This document shows, one piece after another, positions 8,001-21,300 of a stretch of 64,000 bases of DNA. The stretch comes from Skermanella rosea (GTDB taxonomy: Bacteria > Pseudomonadota > Alphaproteobacteria > Azospirillales > Azospirillaceae): positions 2,057,001 through 2,121,000 of the forward strand of contig NZ_CP086111.1 of assembly GCF_016806835.2 (NCBI RefSeq), written 5' to 3'. Position numbers and translations under genes: made by a program. Positions within the stretch are counted from its first letter, which is position 1; each line of letters begins with the position of its first letter. The notes beneath the pieces are model-generated. The model saw only the letters and a program-made list of their open reading frames with translations, searched no databases and had not been told where the DNA came from.

Positions 8001-9485
8001 TTAGCTGCGCCCGGCTTCACCATTCGTCCGACCATCCAAACGTCTTATGAACTCGCGAACGATAATTTTATACAATTCATCTTTTAATCTGAGGTCCTCC
8101 ACCCCGGTATCAATGTTCGGATTGTCATTGATCTCGATGACGAAGATGCCGCGATCGTTCTGCTTCAGATCAACTCCGTAGAGTCCATTGCCGATCAGGC
8201 CCGCGGCCTTTACCGCGATCTCCACGACGGCCTTGGGCGCCTCCTCCACCAGCATGGTCTTGAAGGAGCCCTGCTCGAACCGTCCGTCGCTGTTGTGCTT
8301 GACGATCTGCCAGTGTTTCTTCGCCATCAGGTACTGGCAGACGAAGATCGGCTGCCGGTTCAGCACGCCGACCCGCCAGTCGAACTCCGTATACATGAAT
8401 TCCTGGGCGAGGATGACGTCGGACTCTTCGAACAGGGTGGCGGCTGTCGCCTCCAGCTCTCCCCGGTTCTGCACTTTGTAGACCCCGCGCGAGAACGACC
8501 CGTCCGGGATCTTCAGGACGATGGGGTAGGGGATGTCCTGCTCGATCGTCGCGACCTTCGCCTTGTCGAGGATGATGGTCTTCGGCGCCGGCACCTTGTT
8601 CGCCCTGAGCAGTTCGGCCAGGTAGACCTTGTTGGTGCATCTCAGGATCGAGTTGGGATCGTCGATCACCGCCATGCCTTCCTTCTCCGCCTTCTTGGCG
8701 AAGCGGTAGGTATGGTCGTCCAGCGACGTGGTCTCGCGGATGAACAGCGCGTCGTACTCCGCGAGGCGCAGATAGTCCTTCTTCTCGATCGGCTCGATGG
8801 CTATGCCCAGCGCCTCCCCGGCCCTGATGAATTTCTGCAGCGTCTTGGCGCTGCTGGGCGGCAGCTCGTCCTTGGGGTTGTGCAGCATCGCCATGGTGTA
8901 GCGGGGCGGCGCCTTCTCCGTCGGCTCGCGCCAGGTCGCCTTGGTATAGGCGTCGAGCGCGGCGCGGAAATGGTCCTCCTGGTCGGTCCGCAGGTCGTCC
9001 AGCGACAGGGGCTGGAGCGAATGGATGTGCCAGTCGTCCTTCAGGCGGATCTGGATCTTCAGCATGGGGCACCGGAACACGTCGAAGGCGCGCCGGGTCA
9101 CATCCTGGAACCGGCGGTCGTCGGCGCTGCCGAAGAAACTGTAGAGCGTGAACGACGCCTCGGGCGGCTGCGCCATGCGCTTCAGGCGCCGGCGCAGCAG
9201 CTCCTCCAGCTCGGGCAGGGCGTAGCGGTAGATGCTCTTCTGGCTGAGGTCCAGGATGGTCTTGACCGACGGGATGACCTTCTGCGTGCGCGCCTCGGCG
9301 AGCAGCGAGCAGTAGTAGCCGGCGCCCAGATAGCTGTAGGCCCGGCTTAGGTTGACGATCTTGGGGTTGCGGGACCGGACTGCGTCCGGCCGGGCGATGT
9401 AGTCCTTGGTGGTGATGATCTCGAGATCGGTGCGGTCGAATTTGAAGTCGGAGGACCTGTCGACGATGATCAGATGGGACGACAT
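8001..9485 (-). CDS. RimK-like ATP-grasp ligase with RLAN-type N-terminus
   Basis: A 494-residue protein. The C-terminal half (about 200-480) is an ATP-grasp fold of the RimK type: AVIDDPNSILRCTNKVYLAE, VLKIPDGSFSRGVYKV, and the metal-binding VIEINDNPNIDTGVED near residue 455. These enzymes form an amide bond between a carboxylate (acyl-phosphate) and an amine, for example adding Glu residues to a protein or making peptides. The N-terminal ~150 residues form a separate domain typical of the RimK subfamily linked to peptidases. It directly follows the GNAT/C39 gene with no intergenic base, so the two are translated as a unit. AGGA lies about 10 bases before the ATG. The ligated amino acid and target are unknown. 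Confidence 0.85.
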   Translation of the reverse strand: MSSHLIIVDRSSDFKFDRTDLEIITTKDYIARPDAVRSRNPKIVNLSRAYSYLGAGYYCSLLAEARTQKVIPSVKTILDLSQKSIYRYALPELEELLRRRLKRMAQPPEASFTLYSFFGSADDRRFQDVTRRAFDVFRCPMLKIQIRLKDDWHIHSLQPLSLDDLRTDQEDHFRAALDAYTKATWREPTEKAPPRYTMAMLHNPKDELPPSSAKTLQKFIRAGEALGIAIEPIEKKDYLRLAEYDALFIRETTSLDDHTYRFAKKAEKEGMAVIDDPNSILRCTNKVYLAELLRANKVPAPKTIILDKAKVATIEQDIPYPIVLKIPDGSFSRGVYKVQNRGELEATAATLFEESDVILAQEFMYTEFDWRVGVLNRQPIFVCQYLMAKKHWQIVKHNSDGRFEQGSFKTMLVEEAPKAVVEIAVKAAGLIGNGLYGVDLKQNDRGIFVIEINDNPNIDTGVEDLRLKDELYKIIVREFIRRLDGRTNGEAGRS

Positions 9486-10718
9486 TCAGTGTTGATCCTG
9501 GCGGGTTTGACCCCGCGCGGGTCCTTGCCGGCGGGATCGGAGGACGACCATGGCCTTGAGCTGGGCCTTGCCGTAGCGGGCCATGCGCTCGAAGTCCTTC
9601 TTGAGGATGGGCATGTTGACGCGATCCGTGTCGCTGGTGTGCTTGGCTGTTTCGACCAGGGGGTCGTGGACATAGAAGAACCGTTCGTCGCATCCCGCGA
9701 CAACGACCCAGTGGGGAAACTTCTCGTGGTAGATCCGGTAGGAGCTGATCAGCACCACCGGGATTGCTCCTGACGCCACGAGCTCGGTCAGCTCGCCGGC
9801 GCCGAAGCTCCGGTAGCCGACCGCGATGTCGGTTTCCGCGATGTCCTTCTGCATGTCCTCCTGGACGAGCCGGAGCACCTCCTTCTTTTCCTCGCTGCGC
9901 ACGCTGTCCAGGAACAGCGCGCGGTCGTCGTTGAGGACCAGTTCCACGCCGAAGCCGCGCCGCCAGGCGGACAGGGCCAGCCCATAGGGACCGCATCCGC
10001 CATGGCCGGACGTCATGAAGATGGTGGTGGATTCCCGCCAGATCCGCAGTTCCAGCGCCCTGTTCAGGTCGAGCGTGGGATCGAGCGCCTTCATCGCCAT
10101 CATCAGGGCCGACGGGCCACAGGTGAAATCCAAAGTTTGTTCATAATAGGGCACCCGGATGCCGCGCGGTCCGGCGGCGTTGGCCAGCCGCTTTTCCAGC
10201 CGCAGCGCCTCCATGTGGTCGGCGTAATAGTCCCGGTAGATGCCGAATTCCCGGTAGCCCGCCCGGCGGTAAAGCTCGATGGCCGGCTCGTTGTCGCGCC
10301 GCACCTCCAGCCTGAGATAGACGCACTCGTGCTCCTTGGCCTCGCGCTCGGCTTCCGCCAGCAGCCTTTGGGCTACCCCTTGCCGCCTGAAATCCGGATC
10401 GACCGCGAACGAGTAGAGCCGCGCCAGGGAAGTCCCGGCATTGAACAGGAGAAGCACGTAGCCCGCGATGCGGCGCGGCTGCGGCGGTCCCTCCCCGGCG
10501 GTGCCGGCGGCGGATGCCACCGCATGGGTTTCGACCAGGCAGACGGCGTTACCGCGCTTGAGGAGGTAATTGAAGTTGCGTCGGGTGAGGCGGTCCGACT
10601 CGAACGAGCGGTTCTCGACCTCCAAAAGCGCCGGGATATCCGAAACGGTAGCGCGTCTGATCGTATTTGCCGGCGCACTCTGGTGGATTAGTTTTGTATG
10701 CGTGGTATGGTCCAGCAT
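9486..10718 (-). CDS. GNAT acetyltransferase fused to a C39-like papain-fold peptidase
   Basis: A 410-residue two-domain protein. Residues about 20-175 form a GNAT N-acyltransferase with the acetyl-CoA loop FRRQGVAQRLL (110-120), close to RimI-type enzymes. Residues about 188-400 form a C39-like cysteine protease: DFTCGPSALMMAM with the nucleophile Cys200, the histidine in FPHWVVV (His336), and the following Asp in YVHDP. The combination with a RimK-like ligase immediately downstream suggests a system that ligates, acetylates and trims a peptide or protein tail. This is inferred from domain content. TAGGG about 6 bases upstream supports the ATG at 10718. It is divergent from the glycogen phosphorylase gene. 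Confidence 0.85.
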   Translation of the reverse strand: MLDHTTHTKLIHQSAPANTIRRATVSDIPALLEVENRSFESDRLTRRNFNYLLKRGNAVCLVETHAVASAAGTAGEGPPQPRRIAGYVLLLFNAGTSLARLYSFAVDPDFRRQGVAQRLLAEAEREAKEHECVYLRLEVRRDNEPAIELYRRAGYREFGIYRDYYADHMEALRLEKRLANAAGPRGIRVPYYEQTLDFTCGPSALMMAMKALDPTLDLNRALELRIWRESTTIFMTSGHGGCGPYGLALSAWRRGFGVELVLNDDRALFLDSVRSEEKKEVLRLVQEDMQKDIAETDIAVGYRSFGAGELTELVASGAIPVVLISSYRIYHEKFPHWVVVAGCDERFFYVHDPLVETAKHTSDTDRVNMPILKKDFERMARYGKAQLKAMVVLRSRRQGPARGQTRQDQH

Positions 10719-10906
10719 CTTGCCCTACGGGATAGGCACCGGCACGGTCGGTGGCACCACATCCTACTCTCTTCACGATAGCAGGGAAGATGCTGCGAAA
10801 TGAACCGGGCGCCGAGATCCGGACAGCAACGCTTAGGAAGTCTTAACTAAAAAAGCGGTACACGGTTAATCATTCGCGTGGCACGAGGGGACGCGCGATC
10901 CGATTC

Positions 10907-13414
<2,508 letters not shown>

Positions 13415-13805
13415 TTCCCGGAAGAGCATCGGCGGAGGAGGGGCGGTGGGCCGTCCTTCTTCCTGCCAGCTTGCCGCAGGCGCACATATCATCGAAATCG
13501 CCTCTGGTAATTTCCGGGAAAGGTGCTATCTACAGCCCTGTTGAGTGGCTTGGGCCCCCGACGGTCGGCATGGTGCCGTATCCGCATTTCGGCCCCTCGT
13601 GCCTTGCGGATATTGTATTGCTGGACCTTCGGACGCGACTATCGCCCGATCGCCCCGCTCGCTCATTTTCCGAAAGCAGCCGCTCGTTACGCGCGACGCC
13701 CCCTGGCTCGAAAAGCCGCCGGGAGCGCCGCCTTGTCTTGTCCCACGGTGTCGGCCCATGGCCCTCGCCGTACGGACTCACGTACCGAGGATTACGTTTT
13801 TGACT
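13415..13805. other. Intergenic region and leader of the DEAD-box helicase gene
   Basis: 390 bases with no convincing gene. A GC-rich stem with several G-T pairs (about 13434-13463) follows the phosphorylase stop and may end its transcript. The remainder is probably the 5' leader of the helicase. Long leaders are common for cold-inducible RNA helicases, but no specific element was recognised. Confidence 0.45.
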
Positions 13806-15218
13806 ATGACTTTCGCTGAACTCGACCTTCACCCGACCATTCTGCAAGCCGTCGAGGCTTCCGGCTACAACGAGCCGACTCCAATCCAGGAAAAGGCTAT
13901 TCCGTTGGCGCTGGCCGGTCGGGATCTGGTCGCTTCGGCCAACACCGGAACCGGCAAGACCGCCGCGTTCGTTCTTCCGGCCCTTCAGAAGCTGAAGACG
14001 CCGCGCCCGGCCGGCAGCTTCGGACCCCGCGTCCTCGTGCTGTCGCCGACCCGCGAACTGGCGACCCAGATCCTGGACGCCGTCCGCAAGTACTCCAAGT
14101 TCGACCGCGTCCAGACCGGCGTGATCCTGGGCGGCATGCCCTACCGCGAGCAGCTCCGCATGCTGGAGCGGCGCGTGGACCTGATCGTCGCCACCCCGGG
14201 CCGACTGATCGACCATCTGGAGCGGGGCCGCGTCAACCTGTCGGGCCTGGAACTGCTGGTGCTGGACGAAGCCGACCGCATGCTCGACATGGGCTTCATC
14301 GAGCCCGTCGAGCAGATCGCCGCCGCCTGCCCGGCGGGCCGCCAGACCCTGATGTTCACCGCGACCTGCGACGGTCCGATGGAGCGGCTCGCCGCCCGTC
14401 TGCTGAAGAACCCGGAGCGGATCGACATCGCGGGCCGCAACGTCAGCCACGACACCATCGACCAGCGCCTGCTCCGGGCCGATGACCTGGGGCACAAGCA
14501 CCGCCTTCTCGACCACCTCGTGTCCACCGACGAGGCGGGCAAGACGATCGTCTTCGCCGCGACCAAGCGCGACGCCGACCGCCTGGCCGAGGAGCTGTGC
14601 GCCAAGGGTCATGCCGCCGGTGCCCTTCATGGCGACATGAAGCAGCACCAGCGCAACCGCACGATCGACGACCTGCGCCGGGGCCGTATCCGCCTGCTGA
14701 TCGCCACCGACGTGGCGGCCCGCGGCATCGACATCTCCGACATCACGCAGGTCATCAACTTCGACCTGCCGAAGATCGCGGAGGATTACGTCCACCGCAT
14801 CGGCCGTACCGGCCGGGCCGGCGCTTCCGGGACCGCCTACTCGTTCTTCACCCGGAGCGACTGGAAGCAGGTCAAGGCGATCGAGCATTTCATCGGCAAG
14901 CCGCTCGCCAACCACGTCATTCCGGGCCTGGAGCCGAGCGAGCGTCCGCGCAGTGCCAGCCCGGGCGGCTACAACAAGCGGCCCTACCGCAGCGGCGGCC
15001 AGGGCGCTCCCCAGGGGCGCGGCGGTTTCGGCGGCCAGCGTCGCCCTGAAGGCGAGCGGAGCGACCGGGGCCATGGTCACGGCGACCGGCCCCACGCCGA
15101 GCATCGCCACGCCGGCGGCGACCGTCCGCACGGTGAGCGCGGCGGCTACAATCCGGTTCGCCGGGACCGCGACCATTCGGCCGGCGGCGGCCGTCGCGGA
15201 TACTCGTCGGCCAGCTAA
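13806..15218 (+). CDS. DEAD-box RNA helicase (RhlE-like) with basic RGG-type tail
   Basis: A 470-residue ATP-dependent RNA helicase. The Q-motif (NEPTPIQEKAIP), motif I (ANTGTGKT), Ia (PTRELATQ), II ([13 protein letters not shown]), III (reading TATC rather than SAT), IV-V (ATDVAARGID) and VI (HRIGRTGRAG) are all present. The last ~100 residues are Gly/Arg/His-rich and should bind RNA nonspecifically. The start is ambiguous: the ATG at 13806 begins the conserved MTFAEL, but an in-frame TTG at 13800 has GAGG at the better spacing of 9 bases. It is followed after 45 bases by prfC, with which it may be co-transcribed. A second, more canonical RhlE lies at 50343-51686. Confidence 0.92.
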   Translation: MTFAELDLHPTILQAVEASGYNEPTPIQEKAIPLALAGRDLVASANTGTGKTAAFVLPALQKLKTPRPAGSFGPRVLVLSPTRELATQILDAVRKYSKFDRVQTGVILGGMPYREQLRMLERRVDLIVATPGRLIDHLERGRVNLSGLELLVLDEADRMLDMGFIEPVEQIAAACPAGRQTLMFTATCDGPMERLAARLLKNPERIDIAGRNVSHDTIDQRLLRADDLGHKHRLLDHLVSTDEAGKTIVFAATKRDADRLAEELCAKGHAAGALHGDMKQHQRNRTIDDLRRGRIRLLIATDVAARGIDISDITQVINFDLPKIAEDYVHRIGRTGRAGASGTAYSFFTRSDWKQVKAIEHFIGKPLANHVIPGLEPSERPRSASPGGYNKRPYRSGGQGAPQGRGGFGGQRRPEGERSDRGHGHGDRPHAEHRHAGGDRPHGERGGYNPVRRDRDHSAGGGRRGYSSAS

Positions 15219-15263
15219 GGCCGACGGGATCTCCGGGGTACGAAACGCCAAGGGAGGCAGCTC

Positions 15264-16877
<1,614 letters not shown>

Positions 16878-17340
16878 AGTTCTCGACAGACGCACGTAGG
16901 TGGCCGCTGATATTTACGAATACTTATCTGCGTCCATCTGCGTTCATCTGTGGATGATAATTTTTCCTGCCTTGTCCTGGGATGACCTGAGAGCGACAGC
17001 GGTGGCCGGTGATGACCCACGGCAACCGAAGGTTTTTCCTCCGGCAGATTATTCACCCTTTCATCGTCATGACCGGGCTTGACCCGGTCATCGCTTGCAG
17101 ACTCCATCAGCGCCGCCGTGCGGAGAGATACCCGGATCAAGTCCGGGTATGACGAAGAGGGGCGCCTCTGCCCATAGCTCAGCCTTTTGACCATGACGAA
17201 AGGGAGAGCTTCTGCCCTTAGGCAAGGCTTTTTCGCATTGGGCAATCGCCGTGCCGCACGGCCGTGTGGATGACCCGGGCCGTATCTTTGCCCATCACCG
17301 TCATCTGTGGCAAAACAGCTGCCAGCCAATCCAACGGCAA
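16878..17340. other. Intergenic region between prfC and the headless GGDEF copy
   Basis: 463 bases without a gene. It contains near-tandem words of the type catctgcgt (about 16929-16955) and the hairpin repeat at 17062-17163. The composition is more AT-rich than in neighbouring genes. This segment has no counterpart beside the second GGDEF copy, where the equivalent position (22126-22327) has unrelated sequence. Confidence 0.5.
17062..17163. repeat. Dispersed palindromic repeat, copy 1
   Basis: Two imperfect inverted arms of about 28 bases contain the cores gggcttgacccgg and ggatcaagtccgg, enclosing about 45 bases. The same arm sequences recur in the same arrangement at 31124-31219. It resembles the paired palindromic intergenic repeats of many alphaproteobacteria. 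Confidence 0.75.
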
Positions 17341-18242
17341 GGTTCAGGCCGGCTCCAGCGCCTCGCGGGTGACCGGGGCGGCTTCTTCCCCGGTGCAGAT
17401 GCAGTCCTTGCCGGACTGCTTCGCCACATACATGCGGTGGTCGGCGATCTCCACCAATTGGGTCGAGCTTTCCGGCGCCTCCGCGATGGCCTCGGCGATA
17501 CCAATGCTGGCGGTCTGCGGCTTGCCGTCGGGTCGTACCCCCAGCCCGTCGGCGCGCAGGCGCCGGATCGCCGTCAGCGCGCCCGGCGTGTCGGTGTCGG
17601 GCATGACGATCAGGAATTCCTCCCCGCCCCAGCGGATGACCAGATCGCCCTGGCGCAGCCCCTTCAGCAGGGACTGCGCCGCGTCCCGCAGCACCCGATC
17701 TCCCTCCTCGTGGCCGAAGCGGTCGTTCACCTTCTTGAAATCGTCCAGGTCGACGAAGACCAGGGACAGCGGGCGCTGGTTTCGCCGGGCATTGCCGAAC
17801 TGGAGGTTCAGCATCTCCTCGCCGATCCGCCGGGCATAGGCGCCGGTCAGCTTGTCGTGCGAGGACTGGTTGACCAGCGCCATCAGGAAATGGAGCTGGC
17901 TCATCGCCGCCAGCGTCGCGACGGAGGACAGCAGCAGCAGGAGCCACATGGCCCCGAGATAGGAGTTGAACGGGAAGATCGCCGAGCCGTAGACGCCGGC
18001 GGTCAGGTGGGCCAGCACCAGGGGCGTCGCGAAGATGATCCCTTCCACCGCCGTGATGGGAAAGACGCTGAGGCCGGCGCACATCACGAAGGGCAGGAAG
18101 GCGTAGCCCGCCGCTATCGCAGCCGCGGGACTGTCGGGATCGAACTGGTTGACCATCGGATGCGACGCGATGAAGAAGAGCGTCGGCACCAACAGGGGCC
18201 ATGCCAGTGCCGTCCAGGCCTGCGTCATCCCTTCGCCGCCGC
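17341..18242. repeat. Direct repeat copy A (3' part of GGDEF gene)
   Basis: Matches 22328-23230 over about 0.9 kb with roughly two dozen mismatches counted by eye. Mismatches cluster at both ends and in the middle and leave long identical blocks (for example about 17387-17615 and 17900-18188). Confidence 0.92.
17344..18242 (-). pseudogene. Headless diguanylate cyclase copy (GGDEF domain intact)
   Basis: This copy matches the full-length GGDEF protein at 22331-23536 from its residue 108 to the end, so about 107 N-terminal residues and the promoter are missing. Homology stops abruptly at 18242, where the foreign island begins. The remaining 294-residue frame can start at an internal ATG (18228) and still encodes membrane helices and an intact GGEEF active site with the RxxD inhibitory site. 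The protein sequence is identical to the full copy except near the two ends. Several nucleotide changes in between are silent. It lies next to prfC, so this is probably the original 3' end of the gene, orphaned by the insertion. Expression is doubtful. Confidence 0.75.
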
Positions 18243-18251
18243 AGCCGACGG

Positions 18252-18281
18252 TTGCTAGGCCAGCGCGATTGGGAGTATACG
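18252..18281 (+). promoter_or_regulatory. Candidate promoter of the STAND-nuclease gene
   Basis: TTGCTA (18252-18257) and TATACG (18276-18281) are separated by 18 bases, just inside the island and about 30 bases before the start codon. AGGA at about 18298-18302 is a plausible ribosome site. Confidence 0.4.
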
Positions 18282-18309
18282 AAATCGTGCGCCTTACAGG
18301 ACGACGAGC

Positions 18310-21300
18310 ATGTCTTCAATCACCAGTGCTGGACCAGAAGGTTACGAACACCAGCACTTAGCTACTGTTTGGGTAGCGCTTATGCTATGGCGGCACGCCG
18401 ATTTGCGTGTCCTGCCAGAGGAAGGTGAGGATTTCCGGATCGAGTGCGGCATCCTGCCGGACGGAAACATCGACATTCAAGTGAAGCAGACACCTCAGCC
18501 GTTCACAATGCAGCGTTTAGCCGATATCCTAAGCCGGTTTGGCGACCGGCAGGCCAGAAGCTGTACGTTTAACAGATTGCTGGATTGTCAGCGGATTTTG
18601 GTGATTGTCGGCGGGTCTTGCCAATCGGACACGGAACGCTACCGCTGCAATACCGGTGAGTTTGACGCGAAGCCCGCGGTCTCGCCCGAGGCCGCACGCG
18701 GCATCATGTCAGCTTTATCCGCTGCGGGGACGCAGGTCAAAAATGACAGTTATCTTGACATTGCGCGACGAAAGCAACTTGCTAGCTTTAGCAACTTGAT
18801 GGTCTCACAGGTACAGGAGGCTTTGCGTCGGGTATCAGTATGGGATCGGATTGATGAGCCATTCATCCGGCAGCGTTGCATCGATATGGTCACACGGTTG
18901 CGGATTCCGGTCGACCAAGCTGAGAACATCGTCAAAAAATTGGTAGCGGCTAGTAGGGAAGCGGCCAAAGACAAAGCGGACGTAATGCCGACGCTGCGGG
19001 GAATCATCGAAGATTGCCGAATCGATAGATACTGCGGCCGAGATCACATCGTTCGCGCTGATGAGCAGACCTTCTTTGAACGCTTATGTCGGGACTACGC
19101 CATCTTGTTGAGCGGTCCGCCTCGTTGCGGAAAGACAGAAATGGCGCGCGCTCTATTGGATTGTGCCGCCGATAAGGGTTATTTCACAAACATTTTTGAC
19201 AACTCCCAAGAAGCGCGACAGTTCCTCAGCCAGGGCAGCCGGGGACATCGCGCTTGTTTGCTGGATGATCCACTCGGCACCCGCGGTGTTGTCAAAGACC
19301 AAGGTCAGGGTATGCGTGAACTACGCGCCGCTGTCGACGCGACGGGGCCAGGTCGGTTTTTAATCATCGCACAGAGTCGCGATGAACTGCTGTCTGCCAG
19401 TAGCGCTGACACCCTCGACCAATGCCGCCTGCCGAAGGCGCCCTGGCAAACGCTTAACGAATATCCGGCCGGGTTCCTTAGTCAAGTTTGGGCGAGCCTC
19501 AGGCGTGAGCGCCATCTACTGGACGCAAAGTCTGATGCCGTGGATAGTTTGCTCGCTAATGACGTTCAAGTTGAAGTCGGTGCTTTGGAACTGGTCGCCG
19601 CAAATCTTGACTTTTTGCCTGACGCTCCCACGCAGGATGACCTGTGGCGTGTGTTCCATCAGGAGGCAAGCGATCTGATTCATTACTTAGTTCATCGCCG
19701 GGGTGAGGACGTAGGCGACCTCATGCTCATCCTGGCAATTACAACCACCCCCCGCTTATCAGTCAATGAGCGAGAGATTGCTTTTATACTTTCTGATGAC
19801 AAATACCTGCCGGGCCAGGGCTCGATATTTAGGATGACTATATCGTTCGGCAAGAATGGATACGAAAATCTAGAGCCTCCCAAGTACGATTCCCCTCCCT
19901 ATTTGGATCATGCCACGATAAGGCTTCTTGATGATTTGGAGCAACGTCGCCTGATCAACGTGTCGGGATGTGATCTACAGTTCCGCCACTCCTACTACCG
20001 AGCAGCGGGCGAATGGTGGGGAAAAGGCATCGGGCGCCGTCGCGCCATGATTATCCTGTGGTGGGTCCGCAGGGGAATGTTCAGTGCCTCGCCCCGCACG
20101 TCTAGAGCCACAGCGTTCAACCTGCCGGTCCTGTTTAACATGCTGCGTGACGAGGCCATGCGGATTAATTTGTTGGACTTGGCGGCAGACGGTCTTGGCT
20201 GCCGCTATCCGGCGACAAGGGATCTTTGCCACCGTTTTCTTCTGTCCAACCAGAACGCACTCAGCAGCAATGCGCGCGACATGTTACAAGGAAGCGGCAT
20301 CTACGATGACCGTCTATTTAGCTTCGAGTGGCTAGGTGGCGAAGCTTGGAGACCGGACCAGTGGTCGTTTGGCTCGTATGTCCATGGCGAAATAGAAGAC
20401 ATTCAGCCCGAAAGCGTCAACCGTGTCCTCGGGTGTCTTGCCGCTGGGATTGAGGCGGCACCTGCCAGTCAGGATGCCGCGCATGCAATACTCCATTTGG
20501 CACGTTATCCCATGAGACTGACTGCGGCAATGATGGAAAACCTCCTGAGCTACGATCTGAGCGCCATCCGTGCCGAGGCAGCCGATGTATGGCTGAAGGT
20601 GGAACGGACAGAGGATGCGCACATCCGGGATCGCATTTTCTCCGACCCAGCTCCGGTCGTAGCACATCGTTCTTTTCGCAGTGTGGCGAGGGCCTGGAGC
20701 AGTTACTCCGAGGACCGGCGTAAGCTTCTGGCGAAAGACATCGGCAACGCGGCTGGGAGCACTTTCCTTTCGGCAAACGCTTTCATGCAGACAATGAGCA
20801 AGTTCGACCGGCCGCACGACTTCATGGCGAACCCACCGTGGGACTTGTTCGCTCAGACATTGCCTGCTGCAATGCGGGGCTTGGGTGAGACACAGACGTT
20901 CGATACGACGAGCCTTTGGGCGACCATCTACAACGATGCATTGCCGCATCTATCCTGTCATGACATCGTGAGCATCTGCACCGCTTGGTCTGAAGTTCTG
21001 CTGGGCTGGTCGGATAACACCTTCCGTGACTATGACTTTTCCGGGATTGTACCCGTGTTAGTGAAGGGCACTGATAGTGAGCCGGAGCTACGCGCCGAAT
21101 TAAGTCAGCTGCTTTTGAGGGCGATGAACACGCCCTTGCAGATCGTTCTTCTCAAAGATTATTTGGAGCAGTGGGACCTTCTGACGCAGGCGGAGAGGAA
21201 TATCATCTCTGACCGGCTGACCGGCAATCATCCGGAAAAAATCTGGTATCAAGCTATTGCCCTGACCCGGGACAGAGTGCCGCCAGAGGTTCAGGAGTGG

